A program made the translations under genes and the position numbers. This document shows, piece after piece, positions 1 to 12,100 of a stretch of DNA of 64,000 nt (the stretch's first letter is position 1; each line of letters starts with the position of its first letter). Below the pieces are notes generated by a model, which was given only the letters and a program-made list of their open reading frames with translations, did not search any database and had not been told where the DNA came from. The stretch is from Scedosporium boydii (taxonomy: Eukaryota; Ascomycota; Sordariomycetes; Microascales; Microascaceae): assembly GCA_002221725.1 (NCBI GenBank), contig NJFT01000070.1:114367-178366 (forward strand), written 5' to 3'.

Positions 1-319
1 TGTCACAGTAAGCTGGTCCAAAATTAGCATCCAAGTCCACAAGCGCAAGAACGCGACAAAAGCTCCCCCCAGCTTTGTCTATGACGTAACCAGTATTTCG
101 GAACAAGTAGGAAAGAAAAAATATGGGAAGGGGGGAAAAGAACGCACATGACTTGTAGTTGTGTTGGTATACGGAGGAATCGCTGGGGACGTTTTGTTGG
201 CGCTGTTGTTGGTGGTGGTGACCGTGACCGTCATGCCCGCCGAACATGTGGTCGAAGAAGCCGAATTGGGCGGATGCTGCGCCTGTGAGGGCGAGGAGGG
301 TGGGGAGGACGGAGCGCAT
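1..319 (-). CDS. LCL2: LCL2-like ER protein, 5' part (partial)
   Basis: The ATG is at 319. Exon 1 (319..148) encodes a short signal peptide ([17 protein letters not shown]), then [11 protein letters not shown], a His/Gln-rich stretch and [11 protein letters not shown]. This is the N-terminal signature of long chronological lifespan protein 2, a small secretory-pathway protein linked in yeast to ER-associated degradation and lifespan. A 135-nt intron (147..13) has a GTGCGT donor and a GCTAAT-like branch site near its CAG acceptor. Exon 2 begins at 12 and reads SYCD, as expected for the Cys-rich part of the family, before the window edge cuts it. The intron length is a multiple of three and its frame has no stop, so a retained intron would still translate. 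About 60 of roughly 120 residues are visible. Identity comes from the N-terminal motif only. Confidence 0.82.
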   Translation of the reverse strand, partial: MRSVLPTLLALTGAASAQFGFFDHMFGGHDGHGHHHQQQRQQNVPSDSSVYQHNYKSCAFFSPLPIFFLSYLFRNTGYVIDKAGGSFCRVLALVDLDANFGPAYCD

Positions 320-757
320 TGTGTTTTCGGTGTGTATTTCGGAGAGGATGAAGGTCTGCGGTTGTTATCGAGAGGGAGAGTGAACCTGGGAAATCGAGTT
401 TTCGTTTTTAAGCCATGGATTCGGAATGGACTCGAGGAATGAAGTCGAGGTGTCTGGACAACTAACAATTGGAACAGTCTCATTGTCCGCAGCCAAAGTT
501 GCATCGCTGGCAATTCCATTGTCCTTATCGATAAAGCCTATATTAACGATGACTCAGCATATATGAGCTGAGAAGAAGAGGAGGAAATATCTTTGTATTT
601 TGCCGAGAATTCTCCAAGCCAGCCAAGGTTGCAGCAAAAATTCCGAGAAAGCCTCAAATTTGACCTTCAATCGAAAGACCACATTCCGAAGGGGGCCGCC
701 AAAAACCAGATCCGGAGTGGCCACAACCGCGAACGACGGACAGGAAAACCGAAGACC

Positions 758-1745
758 ATGTCACTCGCTCAATTGCAGCGGCCCCTCCGGGTCGCTGCTT
801 CGGGATTGACCGCGAGGCTGCTGTTGACGACGAGCTGGGTATCGCGTGGACCAGCGCTGGGAAACATGCTGGTGGAGGGTAGGAGAGGTGCCAAGGTTAA
901 GTCGCAGGGACATTATAACCTCAAGCCTAAGAGGACGATTCCGAAGAAGCTTGGTGCGAAGAGGACGGGAGGTATGTCATCTCTTTTCATCTCAATTGGG
1001 GTCGTGGAAGAAACCCGATTCTCAAGACTCCTCAAATCGCATGACTCTCTTTTTCTCTCTTGTGAAGGTCTGCATAGCTAACACCCAATCTTACTCAGAC
1101 CAATACGTTATCCCCGGAAACATCATCTACAGACAACACGGCACGCACTGGTGGCCCGGCGAAAACTGCATCATGGGCCGCGACTTCACCATCCACGCCA
1201 TGGCCTCCGGCTACGTCAAATACTACCGCGACCCAGCCCTCCACCCCGACCGCAAATACATCGGCGTAGTCTTCCGCAAGGAAGACACTCTCCCTTACCC
1301 GCAACACGCCGAGCGCAAGCGCCGCCTCGGCATGGTCGCGACGCCAATGCGAGGCGCCGCGCGCGAGCCCGAACTCAGCGACTCAGGCATCCCCAACGTG
1401 GTGAAGAAGGTCAACCCGGACAGGCCGCACGCCGAGCCGCAGGTTCTCCACCTCCGGAAGGATTACACGTACCGCGAGGATAACTGGCGGATTGGACGTC
1501 TTGTGAAGACGACGGGCTTGCAGATTAAGGGGTATAAGAGCAGGAGGGCGTATTTGCGGCATAGGAGGTGGGCGAGGGAGAGGAGCCTTGCGGGGATGAG
1601 GAAGGTGAGGGAGAAGTTGGCGGCGGATGATACGAATGAGGAGTGGGTGGAGGCGGCGAGGGAGAAGGCTGCGGAGTTGAGGATGAGTAAGAAGAAGAAG
1701 GGTCATGCCAAGAGTAAGAAGGGCAAGAATCCTAAGAAGAGGTAA
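758..1745 (+). CDS. MRP7: Mitochondrial large-subunit ribosomal protein bL27m
   Basis: Two exons, 758..971 and 1099..1745, join in phase 1 across a GTATGT...CAG intron to give 286 aa. Residues 1-35 are an Arg/Leu/Ser-rich mitochondrial presequence. The bL27 core follows: GRRGAKVKSQGHYNLKPKR, AKRTGDQYVIPGNIIYRQ and HGTHWWPGENCIMGRDFTIH. The long C-terminal extension, ending in a Lys/Arg/Gly tail, is typical of fungal bL27m and absent from the ~85-aa bacterial protein. It sits near the peptidyl-transferase centre of the mitoribosome. I chose the ATG at 758 because it gives the presequence and joins in frame. The divergent LCL2 start lies about 440 bp upstream. No defect is visible. Confidence 0.93.
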
Positions 1746-2704
1746 TAGGTGTCAGGATTGAGCTGTTGGTGGTTGAGTTGGGTGTTGCGTGCTGGGGAAA
1801 TGTATGATAGCTCTGAGTGTACAATGGCCTGTTGTTCTTTTATGGGTTCATAGACTCTGATGTCATTATTATTTTTTGGATAAACCAATGTAAATTCAAC
1901 TGAAAAGAGAGAGCTTGATGTGTCTGTACAGTTTGTGACAAGATGCTGAAAAAGCACACCGATTTTCCAGCAATGTCTATCTTTTGTTTTAGCCACTCTT
2001 GATCTGAAGGAGCAGCTGATACCTAGGTACTGGCTGCGCCACATCGGCTGCACACCTTGGTAGAATTGAAGAGATCAATTGACTGATGCGTTGGTTCTCC
2101 TTTTCTTATATATGCGAGAAGGAAAATAATGTATTAAAATAGGAATAGAGACTATCGAAGCTGGGCCTGGTATAATAATCTTCTCTGCAGATCCTGAAAT
2201 GAGGAGCAGATCCATTTAAAAGTTATAGTCTTTAACTTTCTTTAAAAAGACTTTAATTTAATTAATTTAAATTTTTTATTTTTAAAGATTTTATTTCTTT
2301 CTAATATCTTTTTTTTTAATGTTTTTCAAAGAGATATATCTTAATGTAACGATATACCTAGAAGTGGCTGGATTCCGCCGCGATTAAGAGGGTTCTTAAA
2401 TGAATGTAAGGGGCAGTTCCAGCTATGTGGAGCTGGAACTGACGGATCTTTTGGTCTATTGGGCTAATTGTCACCCCTTGCAATTATCTTACACTTAACT
2501 TTTTATATTTCATTAACTTCGGCTCCTTTTATGTATCTAAACCCTTTAAGCCCTTCGCTATGCTATTATTTAGCTTTCTAATAAAAGGTTAGCGCTCTAT
2601 TACCCCGTCACCCCCTCAACCCCGGCCCTGGCTTAGCGCCCTACAAACGCGTCAAGCTTAAAAGAAGCGCGATTCAGCTCTCCGCCATCGAAAGGGGGAT
2701 AGTC
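1746..2704. other. Intergenic spacer with an AT-rich island (about 2200-2345)
   Basis: No credible gene is visible. From about 2215 to 2345 the sequence is almost pure A/T (runs of taatttaaat, tttttt, aattaattt), in sharp contrast to the flanking GC-balanced DNA. Such islands in filamentous ascomycetes are commonly remnants of repeats mutated by RIP; that reading is inference here. The flanks hold the 3' region of the bL27m gene and the promoter of the zinc-finger/cupin gene. Confidence 0.6.
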
Positions 2705-5423
2705 ATGGGAAGCGATTCAGACGACGACGAGTTTCCAGAATTTCGGGTTCAAAGCGACTTATTTCCCAGCCGCTCCCAGTCCCTGGACGGTAGCCCCGCG
2801 AAGCAGAAGCAGGCAGCAACTATGGCTGCCAAGCCTCAGCTAGCGAATCGCCAGGAGATTCAAGGGCTTCAGGCACAGTGGCAGAAGGCTAATACCTTGG
2901 CCAATGGCAGTTCGGGGAACTCGCTATTCGCGTCGTCGTCGCTTCAGACGGGGACTAAACGACAGCGTTCGAATGAAGGCGGGGGCCGGGAGGGTTCGAG
3001 GAGTAGCTCCAAGCGAAGACAGGTCGCAGACGAGAATTGGGGTGGATCGTCGGATGGGCTTGACTTCTTAGCCCTATATTCGTCCACCGGGGTTCCATTT
3101 CCTTCCAGCGCGCCGTCAAGCGTGTCGAGGCCTTCTGCGAGCAGTGGAGCTGGACCGAAAGGCTTGGTGCTGATGGAATCAGCTGTGTCGTCGTCGTCGG
3201 TTACGTCTACACCAACTGCCAGACGACCAGTCGTAGCGCCTACCGCGCCGGTGATTAGGACTCCTCGAACGGCTGGCAACACGCCATCAAAGGCGAATTC
3301 AACCCCTACAGCTCGGCCTAAGCCCTTTAACAGCGGATTAGACCTGGCGGCCCCTATTATTTCCTGTTCGAGCGGGTCGGAAGATGAGGTACCCACCGTG
3401 CCAGCGGCCTTGCGAGAGAAAGCGACAACGCAATCCCGGGGAACACCCGGAACTACGGTGGCCCAGCGTTCAGCTAAAAGCACTAGTGGTAAACCCGCTA
3501 CGCCGTCCTACGTGGTGCCCGCAGTCATTACCCCCGTGCCTATCCCGATCTTCGGCGCTGCGCCGTCGCGAAGTCCCGCTGTGGCGAGCACCGCTACGAG
3601 GACCCCCGAGACGAAACCCCAACCTGTCGGCCTCCTTACTACGAAGTCTAAGAAGTTGTACTCGCTATGGGTCGGTAAGTTAAACTACAGATCTCAGGAT
3701 CTCGGGGTCGTTTTCTTGAATTTTCTTTTTTTAATTAATTTCTTTATTTATTCGTACATTTCGGCTAACGCAACCTCTGGTTAGACGAGCAAGGACGTGC
3801 CCTCTCTGCGAACGGCGCTCTCATCCCGGACCATTACGAAAAGCATCCGGATCCCAAAACTCCATGGTCCTGTCCCATCATCGGCTGTCCGAGGCGGTTT
3901 GTTGATTTGAGAGCTCTCGGAGGCCACTTTTCGGTAAGCGGTGGATTTTATTTTTCCCTCAAGCCAAGCACTCAAAAACCCTTCCGTATGAATTATCTAA
4001 TTGGAGTTAGGCTGGTCACCGAGGACTACAACTCAATGACAACTGTGACGGCACCTTCTCCATGCTCGACAAAGTGGGACAGAGCGCGCCCATTGTTGTC
4101 TCGCAGGTTCCCCGCGATCCTAATGGGACTCCCGTGGGCGTCCGCGCGCCGGCGGCGACGACCAAGGCTGCCGGTTCAGCACCGAGGTCTCGGAAGAGTA
4201 CGCCCACAACCACCAGGACAAACTCGACAGCGTCGCGGGCAGCATCCACCGAGCAGAGGACGGGCCAAGGATCAGCATCAGCCCCAGCACCGGAAAAGAC
4301 CTATTCGAGCATTCCCGATTATCTTAAATTGGTCCTACCTAAGGGCTACAACATGCGCATCTTCACAGACCACAAGGAATGGAACGAATTCAAGGTCCTT
4401 CGGCTAAGACGTTCCTGGTCAGCAGAGACGCTAGGCTTTTGCTTAAAGCTGGCGATGGCTAACAACAACCCCGCCCTGGGGCTCCTCCTTTACCTAACGG
4501 GTACTGAGGTGAAACGCTCGTGCGAGGTGTGCGCTTCTCGCAAGCAAACGTGCGTCGTGACTGACGATTCTTTCCCCCAGAGTATTATTGACTTCTTTGG
4601 GGATTGCTGCGCCCTATGCCACTACCGAGCGAAGAAGTGGCATTGGCGGCATGAGTGTACCCTTGGCGACGTGCAGAAGAATCGGTCCGAGGATGGTGAT
4701 AGCACAGACAGTGATGACAACTCACCAGACGCCGTGGGCCCCGGGAGCGAGGCGACATCAGAACGGAGCGGCACGCTTGGCGAGACGCAGCAGCCTGTCC
4801 GGCGTATGGTGACTTTACGATCCGGTAGGATTGCTGGGCTTGGGGCCGGCCTTCAAAGACCCTCAAGTTCTACTCCTCCTACAAATACTACACCCGATCC
4901 TGCTTCTACCGAGCTATCACAGGGTGGGAATGGCCAGCCCGTGGTGTCGGCGGATTCTCTCGCGATGGAGGATTGGGAGGTCGCGCCAGGCCGGATTAGC
5001 ACCGCGGGTCCAGACGGCGAAAGTAAGTCGTTTGCAAACAAATATCCATTTCGCCCCGGTACCTTGCTCGCCGTTTGCTAATTTTTGTTTTATTACTTTT
5101 CTTTTTTGAATCTAGACGTGGTATTTTCAAACGCGTACCTAACACGCAATAAAACGGTCCCAATCGCAGACGGGATTGGTTTCAATGTCATATTTATCAA
5201 ACCGGGCTCACCCTACAATTGGCAGCCAGAGGCAGATAGTATAAGAATCTGCGTTGTTTCGGCGGGAAAGCTGGTGGTGAAGCTAGGTGATGGTGACGGG
5301 GTGATAGACGTCAACGTTGGTCCGCATGGCATGTTCAAGATCCTACCGGGGGTGGGGTGCGTGGTTAAGAACCGACTCTATATCGATGCTGTAGTACATG
5401 TTACGACGATTGATATGGGTTAA
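2705..5423 (+). CDS. C2H2 zinc-finger / Cys-cluster / CENP-C-like cupin protein
   Basis: Four exons, 2705..3674, 3785..3933, 4011..5022 and 5116..5423, join in frame (phases 1, 0, 1) with GTAAGT/GTAAGC donors, giving 812 aa. Residues 1-320 are Ser/Thr/Pro/Ala-rich and probably disordered, with an acidic start (SDSDDDEF). A C2H2 finger uses C353, C358, H371 and H376. A second Cys cluster lies at about 544-589 (C-x2-C-x6-C ... CC-x2-C ... C) and resembles the DUF3716 zinc-binding pattern. Residues 711-812 look like a cupin fold similar to the Mif2/CENP-C dimerisation cupin (FNVIFIKPGSPYNW ... GPHGMFKILPG). A nuclear chromatin or DNA-binding role is inferred. It is not the kinetochore CENP-C itself, since no CENP-C motif is seen. 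It lies between two AT-rich islands, beside a broken gene. Confidence 0.72.
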
Positions 5424-6746
5424 ACGATGGTGCTTCTGGGAGTCGATGTTAGACTCACTTTGGTTCCGGCGGTCGTGGGGTTGGTGAGTAGGAAGGTGTG
5501 GTGAAGATGTTGGAGTTGACCCCCCTCTTTTTCAGTCTGGGAATAGTTTTATTAGGGCAGGAGAGTGGAGGGCATGCTCGCGAAGCACTAGCCATCAACG
5601 TGATACCCGATAGTCCTTGTATGTTATGGATAGCAAATAGGCTGGTTAGATGTAGGATACTATGGGGATTGTTCGGAGTTCTGAAAATAATACCCTTGAT
5701 TTGAGTAGCCTGGCTGAGAACCTTCCCCCACTGCTTGCATAGACTTTCACTGATTTTACCACGCAACCTTTATTGCCTAGATAGTTCCTGACTTGGGGGT
5801 CAGACTAAGGCTTGACAGGACATCCTGGCGCGCTGAGCTCAGTACTGGCGGGAGCTACTGGGCTCATCACCTCAGTATAGCGTAATACATATTAACGTAA
5901 AACCACTCCTGGAATTCATATAGTATTCTAGACCTTACATCTCTACCTGCTCCAATTTGTACATCAATCGGTGTCTTCGGTAGGCCGTACCCAGTGTCAC
6001 GGCAACTGCTACGGCGCCAATATTGTGGCTCTTTAGTGTTTTACTTCAGTGGTCGCCCAGGAATTAGGGTGCTGTAATATCCTCTAATGCTGTGCACTGC
6101 TGTGTGCACTGCCTGAAACGTCGCCCCCGCGCCCCTGTCTTTGCCCCACCATCAGCATTGCCTTCAGCGTCGAGACAAGGGCAAGGCGGCCTTGCGTCCT
6201 CGTGGTTCTGTTTCTGCTACAGTTCGAGAAAACCAGAAGTATTAAACTTTATCTTAAAATATTTACTATATATATCCTAAATAATACTATTTATTTTAAA
6301 TATAAATCATTTTTTTTTTTTTCACAAATATTTAAAGAGAAATGTTATGTTATCTATATTAAATACAGTAATCGACTCGCACGGCTCGCATTTAGTCCAA
6401 TCTTGATGTTTTTTTCCCCTTTGTCTAACTCTTAACGGCTTGGAAGTCGGAGGCGCACCTGAGGGCGCTTGCCTGTCAACAAAACCTCGCAACCAGCTGC
6501 ATCTTGGCCACTGCGCATCCGCAAGGATCTCTCCATGCAAGCTATCGTGGCCCTCGCCAGGGAAAATGCTAGATCTAGCATAGAACCGCTCAAGAGTACC
6601 ATAGAGAAGAGGAGAAGACTCGTTATCCATGAGGTCGTCTGTCTCTCCTATCACTTACTAGTTAGGAAGGAAGTAGCTAACACGGCGGCGACGATAATCT
6701 ACTAGAAATCAAACATAATTTGCTTCCAGTTCGATTGCATCGCACA
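5424..6746. other. Intergenic spacer with AT-rich island (about 6235-6365)
   Basis: No supported gene. The stretch 6235-6365 is strongly AT-rich (taaatataaatc, poly-T), matching the island on the other side of the zinc-finger/cupin gene. A short direct repeat, GTGCACTGC, occurs twice near 6090-6115. Small open frames here have no coding character. Confidence 0.5.
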
Positions 6747-7546
6747 ATGCCTCCACCCTCTTTCGTCAGGAAGACTACGCTTACTAAGGATGATATCGAT
6801 CACGGTAAATTCAAATAACCGGTGTGGCCCGAGCTAGTTCCCTGTTCGAAAACCACTATAGCTGATCTACTTTTGGGCCTAGCCTTGGGCGCGCTTGACG
6901 CCGAAGTGGGCAAGTCAGAGCTCCTCATGAGCCTCGCCCCCGTCCGCTTGAGTGTGCCGGAGGCTGCGTGGCAGTCAAATACTTCCAACTCCGCAGCGCC
7001 ACCAAGGACGTCGATTGCCTGCTCGACCCCAACATCGACGCGGTCGAAGACTACCGCAACGACTTTCTCGACGCCGTTCGCAAGGTGGCTGATAGATGCG
7101 GTCTGATGGGGGACTGGATGAATGACGAGGTGAAGCTCTTCATTAGCCGACTGAAGCGGTTGGATCTGTTCTTGCGGTCGGTTGAGCAGAATATCGGCAT
7201 ATATGAGGGCACGAACATCGTCGTGTACGTTGCTAACTTGGAATGGATGCTGGAGCGTAAGCTACGTCGTGTCGAAGGCGCTGGTAGAAATGCTCGCGAG
7301 CAGGACCTTTCTGATGCCGTGGCCATTGTCCGGGCATTGAAAAATGGCGGCCCGCCTCTCGGTGTGGACTACTTGAGTCGCCTCAATTACAATGGCTTTG
7401 AACCTATATTGACTAAGGGGATCGAAATTGCCAAGAAGGAGTATGAGAGGGTCCATGGTGAAGTTGGCATCGCTGAGATGGTCTGGGATGAGGACGCCGG
7501 GAAGAACCGATACCTCGGCCTTGATGAGGAGTGGCACTGGGCCTAG
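6747..7546 (+). pseudogene. Nucleotidyltransferase-fold protein, frameshifted
   Basis: Exon 1 (6747..6804, MPPPSFVRKTTLTKDDIDH) joins in phase 1 to exon 2 at 6883 after a 78-nt intron with a GTAAAT donor, giving ALGALDAEVGKSELLM then SLAPVRLSV. The continuation GGCVAVKYF..RSATKDVDCLLDP, with the G-G and D-x-D pattern of the Pol-beta/MNT/AbiEii nucleotidyltransferase fold, is in a different frame. A shift of one base is needed near 6954-6959. The second frame is then open to a stop at 7546. Upstream of 6896 that second frame has a stop, so it cannot be an independent start. No plausible intron bridges the shift. Either this is a recent pseudogene or a base is missing from the assembly. The substrate is unknown. 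Confidence 0.62.
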
Positions 7547-7691
7547 GCCAGAGCGCGGATGCGATGGTTAGCAGGACTACACTGTATTGTACGGAAAGTC
7601 CCTATTCGTGTTTGCGCAACTGAGTTGCAGCCGCTTCGACGCTGGCAACTCCCAATTAAATCTGTCGCGCAGCATCCGTAGGGATCCTTCG

Positions 7692-8435
7692 CTACACCGT
7701 CGTAAGATATCCAGTTCCGGCTTCGATATTCCGTCTCAAGTACAGATCATCCGAATTGTCCATGTCAGGGCCCCACCGTCTCTTGTGAAGGACTAGCCTC
7801 TCAGGCAACGGAGGCACGGACGCCACCCAATTGGGGCAACGCTCCGGAACGAACGGCGCCGGTGTGCCATCATCAGCGCGTTCCACCGGGGGCGCCCCGC
7901 GTCGAAGACCTAGCGCGAGGCGCCAGTTAAACGCACCAACAACGTCTTCCAGGAACGAGGCCATGACGGCATCGCGCTCTGAGTCGTCATTGTTGCCAAC
8001 ACGAGGGTCGGGAAGCAGGTGCAGCGCCCAAGCCGGGTCGGAATGTTTGAAGAAGTACTCGGCCTCGTAACCGAGGAGGATACCCTGATCGACCACGAAA
8101 TCCTCATACGTGCGGTAAAAGGACCGCTGCGGCGTGTCGCGCCACCGCCATAGCGGCATGGTCATGCGCGTGTAGGTGAGAACTTCGCGCTCAGCAACCG
8201 CCTCTGCGTTCTGCACTAGGAGGCGCGGCGTCCCAGGTTTGGGAACCGCCATGTGCCATGGAATCGGCCAGATAAGTTTGAATAGGCAGAGGGCGGGGGT
8301 CGGTGAGATTTCACGTAGGCGGCGGTAGGTCCGGCGCAACGCGAGGGGAGACTCTAGCTCCAGCAGCTTGGACCAGCGCCAGCGCCGCCACCAGCCTCGT
8401 AACCTTGCGAAGAGGCTTCGCTTGTTTGGAGGCAT
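7692..8435 (-). CDS. Hypothetical protein (single exon)
   Basis: An intronless 247-aa frame starts MPPNKRSLFARLRGWWRRWR and ends at a stop at 7692. The N-terminus is basic and Trp/Arg-rich. The middle holds several Trp/Tyr-rich segments (LFKLIWPIPWHMAV, TYEDFVVDQGILLGYEAEYF) and an acidic patch. I see no signal peptide or clear membrane span and recognise no family. Residue composition is protein-like and the frame has good codon usage on this strand only, which supports a real gene. It lies tail-to-tail with the broken nucleotidyltransferase (145 bp apart), in the accessory-looking block. Confidence 0.55.
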   Translation of the reverse strand: MPPNKRSLFARLRGWWRRWRWSKLLELESPLALRRTYRRLREISPTPALCLFKLIWPIPWHMAVPKPGTPRLLVQNAEAVAEREVLTYTRMTMPLWRWRDTPQRSFYRTYEDFVVDQGILLGYEAEYFFKHSDPAWALHLLPDPRVGNNDDSERDAVMASFLEDVVGAFNWRLALGLRRGAPPVERADDGTPAPFVPERCPNWVASVPPLPERLVLHKRRWGPDMDNSDDLYLRRNIEAGTGYLTTV

Positions 8436-9181
8436 GTTTTGTCTTGGGACATGCTTCGTTGCGACCGCCGTGTCGCGTGTGTTCGAATACTGCGCGTTGA
8501 GTGAAGATTTGATGGTTGGAAGTTAGTGGTCGATGGTCTGGGTCTCAATTAGGTTGGCCGCGGAAAATCGGTTGGCCCGGAATTCTAGGGCAGACATTGA
8601 CGCTAAAGAAGACCTCGTCCAGTGGCCTCTTGTTGGCCTGTGTCCTTCTGCCGGCTTCCACTTTTCCCTCCCAGCATTTGAATTTGTAAGTCTGTGACGG
8701 CTTCTAGTCCCGTGTACGCGACTTTTGCAAATGCACATAAAATCAAAACTGAAGTTGGTGCGCTCAGGTGGGATTTTGTGCAACCCAGTCCAGGTGATCA
8801 CGACACCCTCCATTACGACAACGGTTGATTCTGAGACACGAGGCGGGTCTTTGCTCAGCTGGTCCCGCTGAGCCATTTCCATGAGTGGGGTTACGTCCCC
8901 TGCAGGGCTTCGCTCAGTTGGTTTCTTTTCTTTGTTTTATCGTCACGCAGGTGTCCAGGGAGGGGGGGATGATAGATGTATTTCGCGTGATGGGTGGGCG
9001 TGGTCTTGGGAGTGAATGGGTCTGGAGGCAGAAATATAGGTTATTTAGAGACAGTATATACAGAGAATGCTGGCTTAAGTCTTTTTCTTCTTTTTTTGGA
9101 CATATTTTTTTTTTTTTTCTTTTCGACCTCCCGGCATTATTTATCAAGTATTAGAATATAGACTAGAATCGCGAAGCGAAG
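8436..9181. other. Intergenic spacer
   Basis: This separates two divergent genes (hypothetical, minus; esterase-CorA, plus). It contains T-rich runs near 9100-9120. A minus-strand open frame at 8523-8882 has no recognisable protein character. Confidence 0.5.
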
Positions 9182-12100
9182 ATGATGTTCGGTGCAAGGG
9201 CCGATTCGGAGCCGATCCTGCCGAGTGGGGACGGACCAGATCGGACCAAGACTTCGGCGCCGGCGAGCGCCCCGACAACGGAAAATGGAGAACACGCCAA
9301 TGAGTCGCAGCGAACGACACGCGAGAATGACTTGGTCGGAGAAACTATCCCTTCTCGGGGTCGGTTTGTCCAGATTGATGGATCGATAGGAGGATCAGGC
9401 TATGACGAGACAACTGTCGAGTTAGTTCTTGCCCTTTTGCCTGCAATTTTATTTTTATTTCATATTTATTTATATGTATGGAAAAATAAAGCGGTTAACC
9501 AAATATTTATAGCGTCATAACGGTACCATGTCCGGGGGCCGACCCCGTAGAAACCTGGTCCCGCGACGCCCTTGTGGAAAACTACTTCGGCGCGCCCTCG
9601 ATGCGGAGCTCCCAGCGAAACTCGGACATGCGTGAGAGCCAGAGGAGCGGTCGGACGGGTAACAGCGGAAATAGCAGTGGTAATAGGACGGCGCAGGCGG
9701 CTCCGAGCTGGGTGAGGCTTGGGGTGAGGAAAGAGGCGCATCATGCGAGAGTGTTGATGTATGCTCATGGCGAGATCGAGGAGGGGACGACATTGAGCAA
9801 GTTGGCGGACGATTTACTGAGGCAGGTGTTGGATCTGCGGGTCATGAGTGTGAGTTGTATACTCGGGGGGAAGAGATGCGTGTAAGCGAGAATGCGGAGC
9901 TAACCTTCAGGTTCAGAACTCACCGTCGAGGCCTCTGTTCTTTATCTGCCATAGCATTGGCGGTTTGGTGGTGAAGATGGCGCTGGCGAAAGCCAGGAGA
10001 AATTCGCTGTATGAAAGCATTCTGAACGACTGCTACGGCGCCGCATTCTTTGGTAAGAACTGCCGAGATCTTCTGGTTTATTCTCTTCTTCCTTGACTGA
10101 CAATAAGCTCGTATTGCTCCGCAGCAACACCACATCGAGGATCTACCTATCTCAGCATGCCAGACATCTCGTCAAGCATCCAAAGCCTCCTGCAACTATC
10201 CCAGCCTCTGCCTAGATCCATCACCGATGAACTTCGACCAGGTCATCCTCTCCTGCTACACATCGACGAAGAGTTCAGCATCCTCGCCAGCGACCTCCAG
10301 GTCTGGACCTTTTACGAAACTATCGAGTCGCGCATCTGCAGCCAGGCCGAGTCCCGTCCGGGAGAGGTTTCCTTTACGGCCCCCATCACATCGGTAAAGT
10401 CCGCCATCCTCGGGATCAGACAAGAAACCATTTACCCCTTGCAGAGCGACCACGCGAATTGTGCCTCGTTCGGCAAGAACAACGCTCAAACGATGAAGTT
10501 ATTCCTCAAGACTCTTGCCAGATGCATCGCGAGGGCCGACGAAAATAGCGGCGGCAAGAGCCACACGCCACTGAATCTCGAGCAGAGGGTTCCCATAGAG
10601 GTCCACGGGTTCTACGAGGATCCCGTCGCCATGACCAACATGGAGACCTTGACCACTATCCGAGCGTGGTCTACGAGGGTGGCGTTGAAAGATTTCCTTG
10701 ACAAGGGTCCCGTCGAGTGTCTGAACGATAGGCTCAACGAGGTCAACGATGGAGAGGAACCAGGTCCGACGGAGGGCCAATTCCTGGCGGCGCGTCGGAG
10801 GACGACGAGGTTGAGAGAATCCGACTTTCCTTCTCCGCCGACAACTCCTCCGGAGCCAGGCGAGAATCTGCTGGGTATCGGCCAGGTGTACCACGGTGAT
10901 GAACGCAGCGCTAATTCGGAGACCGCCCTGCTGCTATCAAAGGCCGCCGACATGCCCGAAGCCACGCCGGGAAAGAACAGCCCCGATCCGGAGGCATCTT
11001 CGCGTGAGCAGCGAGGTCGTGAGGTCGACCTCATCCCTGATTCTGTCGAGGCCGTCCGGAGCCGGTCAACTAGCGGGACGCGGGCTACTCGTTCGAAAGG
11101 CTCTGCCGTCCCAGTGGACTCGACTAGGTCTAGAAGGCGAGTGGCCCTCATGAGGCGGTTCACCGATCAGTTCAACGCCAAGTGGAGCGGGCCGCTTGAG
11201 AGGTCATTTTTCCATGGATCGCCTTTTGCTCCGAATCCTGAGATTCCTGCGTCGGATCCTTTGATTCCGGTGTTTGCGAAGCCAGATGAGAAGAATAGGC
11301 GGTTTATATGGACTCATTTGCCGTTTACGAATCCGGCCTGGGTCAAGGTAACTCCTCCCTCTATCCCTCACGTTTTCACCAGCAACACTGGAGCTAACTT
11401 AGCGGACACAGAAAGTATTCGAGACTCTGCAAGTCAAGGACGGGAGAGATTTTACCGAACTGGTTAATCATGGCCAATGGTATTCCAAACACACTCGCGG
11501 GCGACATTCCCAGCACTATGCGTTTTTTGTTCGCCCAGCTTGTAGCTTGATTCCACCCATCCCAAGTAAGGAACACCTCCAGCCTTCGATTTTTGCTTAA
11601 CGGCCCTAGTAGACTAACGTCCCCTCCCTTGTGCCAGTGTCACCTCTTTCAAACCGCAGCTCAGTCGTGACGATGAACGAACCCACCGTCTACCTCTTCA
11701 TCCCCTTCCTCCACTTCGACTCCTACAAAAACCTGCTCCGCCGCAGAAACCTCATCCAGCGCCGTCTCCGCCAAGGGCGGGCGCGGCCTGTCCCCCAGAG
11801 CGTGGCCAAGCTGGACTCGACAGAGCTCCAGGTCATATGGGAGTATCTAGGGTATGATCCGCCTGTCAACTGCAGACGCACGCTGGACCAGTACGGGTAC
11901 CCTTCGCTGCACGATACTCGGCCGAGAGATGACGACCAGATGCTGTACAAAATGACAAAGGAGAGGATCGCGCTGTCGGATCAGGTGGGGCCGGATACTT
12001 ATGAGAATCCTGGGGGCGGGGATGGTAAGTCGACGAGGGGAACGGGGCGAGAGACGAGTTCGTTGAATAATGCGAATGGAAGTGCCGGTGCGAATACGAA

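Noticed and set aside
8523..8882. A 119-aa minus-strand frame just upstream of the hypothetical gene
   Set aside because: No recognisable motif and no splice link to the downstream gene; likely promoter or leader sequence.
10499..11163. Minus-strand frames of 131 and 183 aa
   Set aside because: They lie fully within exon 4 of the esterase-CorA gene, whose frame is supported by domains and splice phase.
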